Source of the DNA: Crossiella sp. S99.2 | GTDB taxonomy: Bacteria > Actinomycetota > Actinomycetes > Mycobacteriales > Pseudonocardiaceae | Reading direction: 5' to 3' | DNA: 64,000 nucleotides | NCBI RefSeq assembly: GCF_023094165.1 | Contig: NZ_JALMDK010000001.1 | Coordinates: 372,001 to 436,000 of the forward strand | Part shown: piece by piece, positions 22,971 through 31,159 of the stretch | How the letters are laid out: each line of letters begins with the position of its first letter | How positions within the stretch are numbered: position 1 is the first letter of the stretch | Position numbers and translations under genes: made by a program | Notes under the pieces: model-generated | Database searches by the model: none | Told to the model about the DNA's origin: nothing | Seen by the model: only the letters and a program-made list of their open reading frames with translations

Positions 22971-25682
22971 TTACCCGCCAAGGGATTCCTCATCGAACCG
23001 GCGCCAGAAGTCGAGCTGCTCGTCCACCTTGCGCAGCTGCGGATGCCACCGGCCGAACACCTGCTCGGTCGGCGGTCGCAGCTGCCGCAACAGGTCCAGC
23101 GCCGGTCCGACCTCGCCGGACTTGGCCAGGAACATGGCCGCGAAGCAACGCACAGTGAGCGTGTCCGGGTGGTCCGCCCCGACCGTGTTGCTGAGATCGG
23201 CGACCAGAGCCGACCACCGAGAGGCGACGGGGGGGGGGTGCGGTACGTCGGACTCCCGGTACAGGATGTTGGTCCGGGTACGGAGAGTGTCCAGGTGGGT
23301 GGGGCCCAGCACTCGTTCGCGGGCTGGGAGCACCGCCCGGAACTCGGTCAGCGCGATCTCCGGGCCATCGGTCGCGGAGAGCACCACCGCCCGGTCGTGC
23401 CTGGTCATCAGGGTTTGCGGGTGGTCGGGGCCGAGCAGGCGCAGGCAGTCGGCGCGCAACTGGTCGTAGTTCTCCTTGGCCTGCACCGGATTCCCGCCCG
23501 CATGCGTCCAGAAGGCGATGTTCTCCCGCAGGTTCAGCGCCTCCTCGTGCGCCGGGCCGAACAGCGCGTGCACCCGGTCGAGCAGGTAGCCGAAGGCGCG
23601 CAACGCGGCGGCCGCATCGCCCGCCTTGGCCGTCCAGGTGGCCACCCGGCCCTCGGCCCGCAGGCTGAGTGGATGGTCGGCGCCGAAGTGCTCGCTGACC
23701 AGCTGGGCCAGCGCGCTCCAGCGTTCCCGCTGTTCCGCCGGGATCCGCGCCTCGCGCTGGTCCAGGCTGTCCAGCGCCTCGGCATGTCGCCCGCTCAGCC
23801 ACCGGTGCCGGACCTCGGCGGCCTGCGCGTAGTCCGCGGCCGGGGTGCCGCGCCGAGGTTCCCCGGCCAGGACCTCGGCGAGCCGGGCGTGCCCGAGCGC
23901 CGGGTCCACGCCGAGCACGGCGCCGTCGGCGAGGTAGTCGGCCAGTGCGGGCAGGGCGAGGCCGACCAGCTCGTGGTCCTCGCCGGGGTGTGCCCGCACG
24001 ATGATCGCGTCCAGCCGGGCCAGCACGGTGCGCACCTCGGCGATCTCCTGGCCCAGTGCGGCGGCCAGCACGGTGATCGGCAGCACCGGACCAGGGCCCG
24101 TCGCGGTCAGCAGCGCCAGCACGTCCCGGCCCTGCTCGCCGATCGCGCCGGGAGTCCTGATCTTCGCCCGGCGCAGCAGTTCGTCGAATGCCTCGGTCAG
24201 CTCGCGCGGCAGCCGGGCGCCGTCAGCGGAGATCCCCGCGGCGAGCACGGCCTCGCTGAACAGCCTGGCCGCGGTCCAGCTCTGCCCGGCCTGTCGCACG
24301 AGCTGCGGCACCCGGTGCCCCGGCACCTCGTGCGAGCGGATCACCTGGTCGATCTCGGCCTCGGTGGCCGGCGGCACCACGACGACGGTCGCGGGCAGTC
24401 CGGCCGGTGGGTTCCGCGCGGCGGTGATCACGCGCACCGCGGCGAGTTCCGGCTCGTCGAGCAGGCGGGTGAGCAGTCCCCACAGCCGGTCCCGGTTGCC
24501 GTCGGCGAACTTGTCGATGCCGTCGACCACGATCCGCACTTCGGCAATGGGAGCCAGCCGCCGCAGCGGGCCGAGCACGTTCAGCTCGAAGGCGTCCGCA
24601 CTGGCGCCTGCCTGGTCCGGCACGGTATCCCAGTAGCCGGTCACCGCCTCGGCGAAGCCGTCCAGGGTCAGCTCAAGCTGGCGGCGCAGCTCACCGGCGA
24701 TCGACTCCAGCAGTTCACCGCCGCTGAGCAGCAGTCCGGCGTGCGCGGGTTGGAGCAGCCCGGCCAGCAGCGTCGACTTCCCGCTCTCCGCGGGCCCGTG
24801 TAGCAGCACGCACCGCCCGTCCGATGCCAGTGCCTGGGACACCTCTGCCTCCACCGGCCGCCGGACCAGGCGGGTGCGCAGACCCTCGGCCACCGGCACG
24901 AACGCGGTGCCGGCCAGCGGTGAGCCCTGCCAGTGGCTGCCGCGGTTGGCCAGCAGCCACAGGCCGCGGTCGCTGCCGGGCACCTCGTCGGTGCCGTTGA
25001 AGGACAGGTGCAGGGCAAGCTGGTACCCGCAGGAGCTGAGCAGCCGTTCCCGGATGTCCTGGGCCCGCAGGTGCTCGCCGTAGCCGCGGTGCCCGGTTCG
25101 CGCCAGCTCGGCCAGCGACCGGGACATGCACGCGTTGTACGCCTTGCCCTCATCGGCCGCGGTGAGCACCTCGAACCGGCTGAGCGAGCGGCGGATCGGC
25201 GCCAGGCAGTCCCTGGCCACCGCCTCCAGACCGAGTGCCGCGTGGCAGGCGTCGATCAGCAGCACCAGGCCGTCCAGGTCGGGGTAGCGGCGCAGCAGCT
25301 CCTTGATCCGCTGGCCGACCAGCAGCGCGTCCTGGGAGTCCGGGCCGGTGCTGTCCCTGGCCATCAGGTAGTAGTCGTCGTCAGTGAAGTCGCCGTGCCC
25401 GATGAAGGCGATGATCAACGTGGCGCGCTGGTCGTGGGCCTGCCGGAATGCCTCGTGCAGGGCCGCGTCCAGCTCCCGGTAGGTCGGATCGAGCACGGTC
25501 GGCCCGGCGGGCAACGCGGGTCGGCAGCGGCCGAGATCGGGATGGGTGAGCACCTCGGCGAGGTTGTGCGCCGCCCCGGGCAGCACCTCCAGCCGCGCTC
25601 CGCCGTCGGTCTGAGACCCGATCACCAGCACCAGTCGCCCACCCACCAGGTCAAGATCCCCTACGGCCAGGGCCGGGGGCAA
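22971..25682 (-). CDS. Caspase-like peptidase / STAND NTPase / TPR fusion protein
   Basis: About 903 residues. Residues 15-200 form a caspase (peptidase C14)-like domain with the dyad H96 (FIGHGD) and C146 (LIDACHA). A STAND-type NTPase follows: P-loop HGPAESGKST at ~295-304 and Walker B RIVVDGIDKF near 385. From ~690 there are about six kinesin-light-chain-type tetratricopeptide repeats with the recurring (L/F)GxxHPxTL signature. The architecture is that of NLR-like immune proteins in which a sensor region releases a protease. The TTG start is uncertain; GTG 25646 would trim 12 residues. It is divergent from an alpha/beta-hydrolase gene. A C10 run in the coding strand lies in the last repeats. 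Confidence 0.88.
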   Translation of the reverse strand: MPPALAVGDLDLVGGRLVLVIGSQTDGGARLEVLPGAAHNLAEVLTHPDLGRCRPALPAGPTVLDPTYRELDAALHEAFRQAHDQRATLIIAFIGHGDFTDDDYYLMARDSTGPDSQDALLVGQRIKELLRRYPDLDGLVLLIDACHAALGLEAVARDCLAPIRRSLSRFEVLTAADEGKAYNACMSRSLAELARTGHRGYGEHLRAQDIRERLLSSCGYQLALHLSFNGTDEVPGSDRGLWLLANRGSHWQGSPLAGTAFVPVAEGLRTRLVRRPVEAEVSQALASDGRCVLLHGPAESGKSTLLAGLLQPAHAGLLLSGGELLESIAGELRRQLELTLDGFAEAVTGYWDTVPDQAGASADAFELNVLGPLRRLAPIAEVRIVVDGIDKFADGNRDRLWGLLTRLLDEPELAAVRVITAARNPPAGLPATVVVVPPATEAEIDQVIRSHEVPGHRVPQLVRQAGQSWTAARLFSEAVLAAGISADGARLPRELTEAFDELLRRAKIRTPGAIGEQGRDVLALLTATGPGPVLPITVLAAALGQEIAEVRTVLARLDAIIVRAHPGEDHELVGLALPALADYLADGAVLGVDPALGHARLAEVLAGEPRRGTPAADYAQAAEVRHRWLSGRHAEALDSLDQREARIPAEQRERWSALAQLVSEHFGADHPLSLRAEGRVATWTAKAGDAAAALRAFGYLLDRVHALFGPAHEEALNLRENIAFWTHAGGNPVQAKENYDQLRADCLRLLGPDHPQTLMTRHDRAVVLSATDGPEIALTEFRAVLPARERVLGPTHLDTLRTRTNILYRESDVPHPPPVASRWSALVADLSNTVGADHPDTLTVRCFAAMFLAKSGEVGPALDLLRQLRPPTEQVFGRWHPQLRKVDEQLDFWRRFDEESLGG
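23229..23238. repeat. G10 homopolymer inside the caspase-STAND gene
   Basis: Ten G on the plus strand (C10 in the coding strand), encoding the end of PHPPP between two TPR units. Runs of this length are slippage-prone; a one-base change would cut off the last TPRs. It is the longest homopolymer I noticed in the window. Confidence 0.85.
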
Positions 25683-25730
25683 GCGTCCCGGTTACCGTGC
25701 ACCCGCAGGTGTGCGCGGAAGGGGGCGGGA

Positions 25731-26621
25731 GTGGCCGAGATCGTGCTCGTCCATGGGATCGGGCAGGAGAACAAGGACCAGGCCGAGCTGGAGACGGCCA
25801 TGGTGAGCGCGCTGGCGGCGGGCCTGGCCGCCGCGGGCCACCCGCCGCTGACCGCGACCGCCCGGCTGGCCTACTACGCCGACCTGTTCAGCCGCCCCGG
25901 CGGCCAGGGCGGTGGGATCGAGGCGGGCACCCCGGAACAGGAAGCACTGTTCGGGAAGCTGCTCGTCGACCTGCTCCGGCACGCTGCCGAACGCGGCCCG
26001 GAACCGGCCGACCGGCGGCAGGCCGAACGCGCGCTGCGTCAGGCCGATGCCGACTGCGCGGGCGCGCAGGGACCGAGGGCACTGGTCCGCCCGCTGCTCA
26101 ACGCGATCACCAGGGTCAGCACCTTCAGCAGGCACGGGTTCAGTGTTGCCGAACGGTTCGTCCGGATGCCGTTGTGGCAGGTCACCCAGTACTTCACCGA
26201 CGAGCGGATCCGGACCGCCGTGCGCGCGCGGGTGGCCGGGCTGATCGGCGCGGACACCAGGGTGGTCATCGCGCACTCGCTTGGCACGGTGGTCGCCTAC
26301 GAGGCGCTGCACCAGCTCGGGCGGCCACTGCCACTGCTGATCACCCTCGGCTCGCCACTGGGCCTGCGTACGGTCATCTACGAGCGCCTGCGTCCGCAAC
26401 CGGCCCGGGTGCCACCGGGGCTGGCCCGCTGGGTCAACATCCTGGACCCGGACGACCTGATCGCCGCCCGGCCCGACCTGGACCGGCTCTTCCCCGGCGC
26501 CGCGGACGTGGTCGAGCCGCACGTGCTGGTGGACAACGGCGCCGAGCCGCACGCCGCGGGCGCCTACCTGCGGCAGGCCGAGACGGGTCGCCCGGTCGGG
26601 CAGGTTCTGCGCCCGGTGTGA
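25731..26621 (+). CDS. Alpha/beta-hydrolase-fold protein in the conflict cluster
   Basis: 296 residues. The oxyanion-side motif VLVHGIGQ is at residues 5-12, the nucleophile elbow is AHSLGT near residue 183 (serine between His and Leu), and a late His follows in AEPHAAGAYL; an Asp in NILDPDDLI or VDNGAEP could complete the triad. Residues ~60-130 are an inserted helical lid. GTG 25731 follows GGAAGGGGGCGGGA. It shares a 48-base divergent promoter region with the caspase-STAND gene and lies 45 bases upstream of a STAND/TPR gene. Hydrolases of this kind act as effectors of NLR-like systems; that role here is inferred from context. Confidence 0.8.
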   Translation: MAEIVLVHGIGQENKDQAELETAMVSALAAGLAAAGHPPLTATARLAYYADLFSRPGGQGGGIEAGTPEQEALFGKLLVDLLRHAAERGPEPADRRQAERALRQADADCAGAQGPRALVRPLLNAITRVSTFSRHGFSVAERFVRMPLWQVTQYFTDERIRTAVRARVAGLIGADTRVVIAHSLGTVVAYEALHQLGRPLPLLITLGSPLGLRTVIYERLRPQPARVPPGLARWVNILDPDDLIAARPDLDRLFPGAADVVEPHVLVDNGAEPHAAGAYLRQAETGRPVGQVLRPV

Positions 26622-26666
26622 CGGAACGCGCACTGCTGGTGACCAGCGTGTGTAGGGTCGGATGGC

Positions 26667-28733
26667 GTGGCGAAGCAGCAGGGGGACGGGACCGAGAACT
26701 CGATCAGGGGCGATGTCTCCGGCAACGCGGTCCTGGCCAGGGATATCGGCTCGCTGACCATCAACAACGTTGCACGGGTGGACATCCCCCGGCAGTTGCT
26801 GGCCCCTGATCCGCGGTTCACCAACCAGCACGAGCTGCTGACCGCGCTGGAGCGGGAGTTCCAGGCCGCCTGGACCGAGTTGCGCCTGGCCCGGATCGCG
26901 CTCACCGGCCGGATCGGCAGTGGTCGGCGCAGCGTGGTGGCCAAGGCGGGCCTGGACCACGAGCAGCTGTTCCCGGACGGGACGCTGTACATCTCGTTGT
27001 CCAGCGCGGAACGCGATGACCGGCTCGGCCCCGCGGCCACCCTGCGCGAGGCGCTGGCCGCGCTCGGGCTGCCCAGGGCGGAGATCCCGGCCGGTCTCGC
27101 CGAGCAGGCCGCGCGGCTGCGCACCCTGATGGCCCCGCGGCGGCTGCTGATCGTGCTCACCGACGTGCGCGGCCGGGCCGAGATCGAGCCGTTCCTGGTG
27201 CACTCACCGGGATCCGCGCTGGTGGTGATCGCGGACGAGCAGGAGCGCTGGGTCGACCAGGAGGCATTCACCCTGCTGGAGGTGGCCGGGATGACCGAGC
27301 CGCACGACGCCGAACTGCTCCGCAGGCTGACCGGGGACCGGTTCGACCAGGCCGATCCGAAGCTGGTGACCGCCGCGCTGGCCGGTTGCCACGGCAGTCC
27401 GCAGCTGATCAAGATCCTGGCCGGGCTGTTCCACCGGGAACCGCGGCGGACCGAGATCAACCTGCGGGAGTTCGTCGAGCTGGGGCTGGACGCGCTGGAC
27501 CCCGAGGACCAGGAGCTGGTTGCCAAGGGCCTCCGGCTCGCCTGCGGGCGGCTGGAGACGGACGCGGCCGGGCTCTTCCGGCTGCTCGGCCTGCACCCGG
27601 CCCCGGTGGCCGGGGTCGCCGACGTGCTGGACCTGACCGGACTGCCCGAGCGGTCGGCCCGGCGGGCGCTGGACCAGCTGGTGCGGGCCAACCTGGTCAC
27701 CGAGGACGGCGAGCAGATCCGGCTCGATCGGCCGGTGTGGTGGCACGCGCGGGCCCAGGTCAAAGCCGAGCTGCCTGAACCAGAGCGCCGGAGCACCGTC
27801 GAGGAGATCCTCACCCGGTGTCTGAAGTCCACTGTGGACAAAGACGCGCGGCTGTCCCGGCGACCGCGGATCAACCTGCTGTACCAGCCCTACCTCTCGG
27901 TGGCACTGGCCGACCGGGTGCAGCGGGCCGGCCTGCTCGCCCAGCTCGAACAGCAGCGCGAGATGTTGCGGCTGGCCGTCTTCCAGGCCGAGGAGTACCT
28001 GCTCGACGACCTGACCTGGCAGCTCTGCGAGGCGCTGTGGGGCCTGCTGCACGTGCACGGGCACTACGAGGACTGGCTGGCCACGCACCGGGCCGGCCTC
28101 GCCGCCGCGCGCCGGGCGGCGAACCCGGCGGCGATCATGCGGATGCTCTCCCAGCTCGGATCCGCGCACTTCGCCGTGCGTGAGTACGAGCGGGCCGCCG
28201 CGGAGTTCCAGGAGGCGCTGGAGGTCGCCGGGGCACTCGGTGGCGAGGTCGGCTTGATCCAGGTGCAGAGCAGCCACGAGTGGCTGGGCAAGATCCGGGC
28301 CAGGCTGGGCGATGCCGAGGGCGCGCTGGGGTACTACGAGCGGTCCTGGGCGGCCGCGTTCGAGGCGCCCGCCGCGGAACGCCCGCGGATGCTGGCCCTG
28401 CTCCGGCTGCAGCGCGCCCGGCTGTTCGTCGCGGAACGGCGGTTCGCGGACGCGGTGCGCGAGCTGGCCGAGCCCGAGATCGCGGGCTTCTTCGACACCG
28501 CGGGCGAATCGGACAACCGGGCGAAGGTGTTGCAGGTCAACGGCGAGGCGCTGGCCGGGCTGGCCGATCCCGGCGCGGCCGAGCTGTTGCGCCAAGCGCT
28601 GACGATCTTCACCGCGGACGACTCGGTGCGCAGCATGCTGACCGTGCTGCGCCTGCTGGTCGACCTCACCGGAGACGAGCAGTACCGGCAACAGATCCGG
28701 GAGATCAACGCGCGACTCGGCATCGCGGACTAA
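26667..28733 (+). CDS. STAND NTPase/TPR protein with N-terminal amyloid-like motif
   Basis: 688 residues. Residues 11-33 match the actinobacterial amyloid-signalling (BASS-type) pattern: N11, G15, G19, then V-x-A-R-D-I and a hydrophobic strand ending in N33. An NB-ARC-like NTPase follows, but the P-loop reads GRIGSGRRS: the invariant lysine is Arg, and Walker B is LLIVLTDV with one acidic residue, so ATP hydrolysis may be lost. The winged-helix region and about six TPR-like pairs (AHFAVREYERAAAEFQEAL) fill the C-terminal half. The gene lies 45 bases after the hydrolase gene and overlaps the convergent GT-B gene by 4 bases. Confidence 0.82.
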   Translation: MAKQQGDGTENSIRGDVSGNAVLARDIGSLTINNVARVDIPRQLLAPDPRFTNQHELLTALEREFQAAWTELRLARIALTGRIGSGRRSVVAKAGLDHEQLFPDGTLYISLSSAERDDRLGPAATLREALAALGLPRAEIPAGLAEQAARLRTLMAPRRLLIVLTDVRGRAEIEPFLVHSPGSALVVIADEQERWVDQEAFTLLEVAGMTEPHDAELLRRLTGDRFDQADPKLVTAALAGCHGSPQLIKILAGLFHREPRRTEINLREFVELGLDALDPEDQELVAKGLRLACGRLETDAAGLFRLLGLHPAPVAGVADVLDLTGLPERSARRALDQLVRANLVTEDGEQIRLDRPVWWHARAQVKAELPEPERRSTVEEILTRCLKSTVDKDARLSRRPRINLLYQPYLSVALADRVQRAGLLAQLEQQREMLRLAVFQAEEYLLDDLTWQLCEALWGLLHVHGHYEDWLATHRAGLAAARRAANPAAIMRMLSQLGSAHFAVREYERAAAEFQEALEVAGALGGEVGLIQVQSSHEWLGKIRARLGDAEGALGYYERSWAAAFEAPAAERPRMLALLRLQRARLFVAERRFADAVRELAEPEIAGFFDTAGESDNRAKVLQVNGEALAGLADPGAAELLRQALTIFTADDSVRSMLTVLRLLVDLTGDEQYRQQIREINARLGIAD

Positions 28734-30364
28734 CCGGGCGTCACCCGGACACCCACCTGCTGTGCCGCGATCGCCACGACGAACCGTTCCGGCAGCTCCT
28801 CGTGCAGGAACGCGGCGGAGGCGAGCACCAGCGGGTCGACGGCGGCTTCGGGAGTCAGCCGGGTTCGGGTGCCGTCGCGGTGGTGCAGCACGCAGCCGTC
28901 GGCGGTCAGTTCGGCCAGCAGGGTGCAGAACGGGTTGGCCGCCAACAGGATTTCCGGGCCGCCGCCCAGTTCCGCCGGGTGGCAGAAGACGATCTCCGCG
29001 GCCTGCCGCAGTGCCGGGTCGGGATGCTCGGTGTGCACCACCAGGTGCTGGTCGGTCAGCCGGGGCGCGGCCAGCGGCCGGGCCCGGAACACATCCGCCG
29101 GATGCCGCCGCAGGGTGACCACGCCATCCGCCCTGACCTCGCCGGTGACCCGGAAAGCCAAGGCGGAACCGGGTTTTCCGTGGGTGCCGGGGAGCAGCCG
29201 GTCCGGATCGAGCGGGGGTGTCAGCACCGGCTCCGCTGGTTCGGCCAGGCCCAGCAGTTCGTAGGCGAGCGCGCGATGCCGGGCCGCGGCCTCCCCCGGC
29301 AGGTCCGTGACCAGGTCGGCGACGGCGCGATGCTGACCGGGGCGGAACTCGGCGATGACCTGGTCGAGCTGCGGGCGCAGCGGGCGGTCGCGGTCCAGCA
29401 GTGGCGCCCGCCTACCCAGCTCGTGCACGCAGGTCCCCGGCGCCACATCGGCTTCCGGGAACGCGGCCAGCAGCACCGGGTGGTCCAGCGCGGCCCCGTA
29501 AGTGGTCACCGCACCGTGGTCGCCGACCACCGCGTCCGCGGCCACCAGCGTCGCGCCCCAGCCCTCCACCGGCGGCACCAGCAGCAGACCGGCGCGCAGG
29601 CAATCGGCCAGCCACAGGCGCAGCTGGTGCGGGCTGTGGCCGAACCACACGTGCGGGTGCAGGATCGCCGCCACCCGGTACTCGTCGACCGGCAATTCGG
29701 CGATGAGCTGGCGAAACAGGTCCGGCCACGAGCCGAAGACCGAGCGGCTGAACCAGGTCGAGGAGATCACCACCAGCTGCTGGTGCGGGCGCACGCCGAG
29801 GCGTTCCCGGTAGCGCTCGCGCAGGAAGGCGCTGGCGCGCAGGCGGTCCAGGCACGGGTCGCCGGCGAGCACGGCGGTGCCGAGCGCTTCCGGCACGTCA
29901 CGGGCCAGGCGGTGCCACTGCTCGCGATGGGAAAGGACGAGGGCGTCCGGAATGACTTCGCCGTCGTGCAACAGCCAGTCCCGGGTCAGACCGTAGACCG
30001 TGTTTCCGTTTTCCGTTTTCCGTTTTCCGTTTTCCGTTTTCCGGGCTGAATTCTTAGTATAGCCGACTCCGTGCGAGACAATCATCAAAGGCGCGCTGAG
30101 TTTGCGCAGGTCGCCCCGGTGATTCGCGGTGATGGCGAGGTCGAACTTGCGCTCCAGCGCCTGGGGCCAGGGAATCGGCAGGATGCCGAGCTGGGCGAAG
30201 CAGTGGTCGACTCCGGTGGGAATGGCCGAGGCGTCCGGGCAGGTGAACAGCAGTTCGACGCGGAGGTCAGAGTCGAATATCGGCACCAGGTCCAGCAGGC
30301 GGTTGGCGGAGGCCACCGTGTGCACGACGAAGAGCACCTGGCGGGTGTCCTGGCGCGTCGACAT
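28730..30364 (-). CDS. GT-B-fold protein with in-frame heptanucleotide repeat
   Basis: 544 residues. The N-terminal Rossmann-like half ends in SHGVGYTK. The C-terminal half has HPHVWFGHSP, VPPVEGWGATLVAADAVVGD and DHGAVTTYGAALDHPVLLA, the pattern of CDP-glycerol glycerophosphotransferase-like GT-B enzymes, though substrate is unknown. Directly after GYTK the gene contains five perfect CGGAAAA units plus a partial one (30003-30043), read as residues ~108-121. The frame is open through the repeat. ATG 30364 has AAGG upstream. Its 3' end overlaps the STAND gene. A second copy of this gene type lies at 34411-36061. Confidence 0.78.
   Translation of the reverse strand: MSTRQDTRQVLFVVHTVASANRLLDLVPIFDSDLRVELLFTCPDASAIPTGVDHCFAQLGILPIPWPQALERKFDLAITANHRGDLRKLSAPLMIVSHGVGYTKNSARKTENGKRKTENGNTVYGLTRDWLLHDGEVIPDALVLSHREQWHRLARDVPEALGTAVLAGDPCLDRLRASAFLRERYRERLGVRPHQQLVVISSTWFSRSVFGSWPDLFRQLIAELPVDEYRVAAILHPHVWFGHSPHQLRLWLADCLRAGLLLVPPVEGWGATLVAADAVVGDHGAVTTYGAALDHPVLLAAFPEADVAPGTCVHELGRRAPLLDRDRPLRPQLDQVIAEFRPGQHRAVADLVTDLPGEAAARHRALAYELLGLAEPAEPVLTPPLDPDRLLPGTHGKPGSALAFRVTGEVRADGVVTLRRHPADVFRARPLAAPRLTDQHLVVHTEHPDPALRQAAEIVFCHPAELGGGPEILLAANPFCTLLAELTADGCVLHHRDGTRTRLTPEAAVDPLVLASAAFLHEELPERFVVAIAAQQVGVRVTPG
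30003..30043 (-). repeat. 7-bp tandem repeat in a GT-B gene (in frame)
   Basis: Plus-strand unit TTTTCCG (coding strand CGGAAAA): five perfect copies at 30009-30043, preceded by a sixth that starts at 30002 and differs at its first base. Because 7 leaves remainder 1 on division by 3, each unit gained or lost shifts the downstream frame. The tract itself has no stop in any frame and always spells the same cyclic heptapeptide RKTENGK. Confidence 0.95.
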
Positions 30365-30448
30365 ATCCAGACCTTAACCACGAAAGTCTGGTGGCCATCC
30401 GTCCTCTGGGGGACCCCTGACTCGGTCACTCTAGTTTAACTTTGAATC

Positions 30449-31159
30449 ATGTGGCGCGATGACGCACCAACGCAGGCAAGTTCCCGACGACAGTTCATCC
30501 GATCCGGTGCGCTGGGGGTGACCGCGGCGGCGTTGGTGGCCGGCGGGGTCACTGCCAGTGGTCAGCCCGCGGTGGCGGCGGTGGGGCAACCGGTTCGGCC
30601 GCCAGGCGACGGTTCGCCGTTGCCGGTGACACCCGCCTGTTCCGGGCATGAGACCCCGGCGGCGATGGAGGGTCCGTTGTTCCGGCCCGAGTCGCCGGAG
30701 CGGACCGATTTGCGCACCCCGTCCATCACCGGGGTGTTCCTGTCCTTGCGCGGGGTGGTCTACGACCCTGCCTGCAAGCCGATTCCCGGTGCGCTGCTGG
30801 AGTTCTGGCAGTGCGACCAGCACGGCGATTACGACGTCAGCGGGTTCTCGCTGCGCGGGCACCAGCGCACCGGGGCCGATGGCGGTTACCGGCTGGAGAC
30901 GATCATCCCGCGGGACTACTACGGCCGCTGGGGCCGCCGGGCCCCGCACATCCACACCCAGGTCCAGGCGCCGGGCGGACCGGTGCTGGTGACGCAGCTG
31001 TACTTCCCGGACAACACCGTGGCCTACGGACGGGACTTCGCCGCGCTCAACGCACAGGACGCGCTGATCAACCGGTCCTGCACGATCCTGTTGAACGCCA
31101 ACGGTTCCAACGCCTACGGCGGACGGTTCGACTTCGTGGTGAAGCGGAGCGTGCGATGA
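30449..31159 (+). CDS. Exported intradiol ring-cleavage dioxygenase-like protein
   Basis: 236 residues. A twin-arginine signal (SSRRQFIRSGALGVTAAAL) predicts folded export through Tat. The dioxygenase core contains LEFWQCDQHGDYD, with the Fe(III) ligands in GGYRLETIIP (Tyr), DYYGRW (Tyr) and APHIHTQV (two His), the 2-Tyr/2-His set of catechol-type intradiol enzymes. Exported relatives are known in actinobacteria; substrate is unknown. No clear ribosome-binding site precedes the ATG, so it may be leaderless. It is followed by an ATGA-overlapping secreted gene. Confidence 0.9.
   Translation: MWRDDAPTQASSRRQFIRSGALGVTAAALVAGGVTASGQPAVAAVGQPVRPPGDGSPLPVTPACSGHETPAAMEGPLFRPESPERTDLRTPSITGVFLSLRGVVYDPACKPIPGALLEFWQCDQHGDYDVSGFSLRGHQRTGADGGYRLETIIPRDYYGRWGRRAPHIHTQVQAPGGPVLVTQLYFPDNTVAYGRDFAALNAQDALINRSCTILLNANGSNAYGGRFDFVVKRSVR

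Noticed and set aside
22848..24803. Long open frame antisense to the caspase-STAND gene
   Set aside because: The minus-strand frame carries the caspase dyad, P-loop and TPR signatures; the plus-strand product has none.
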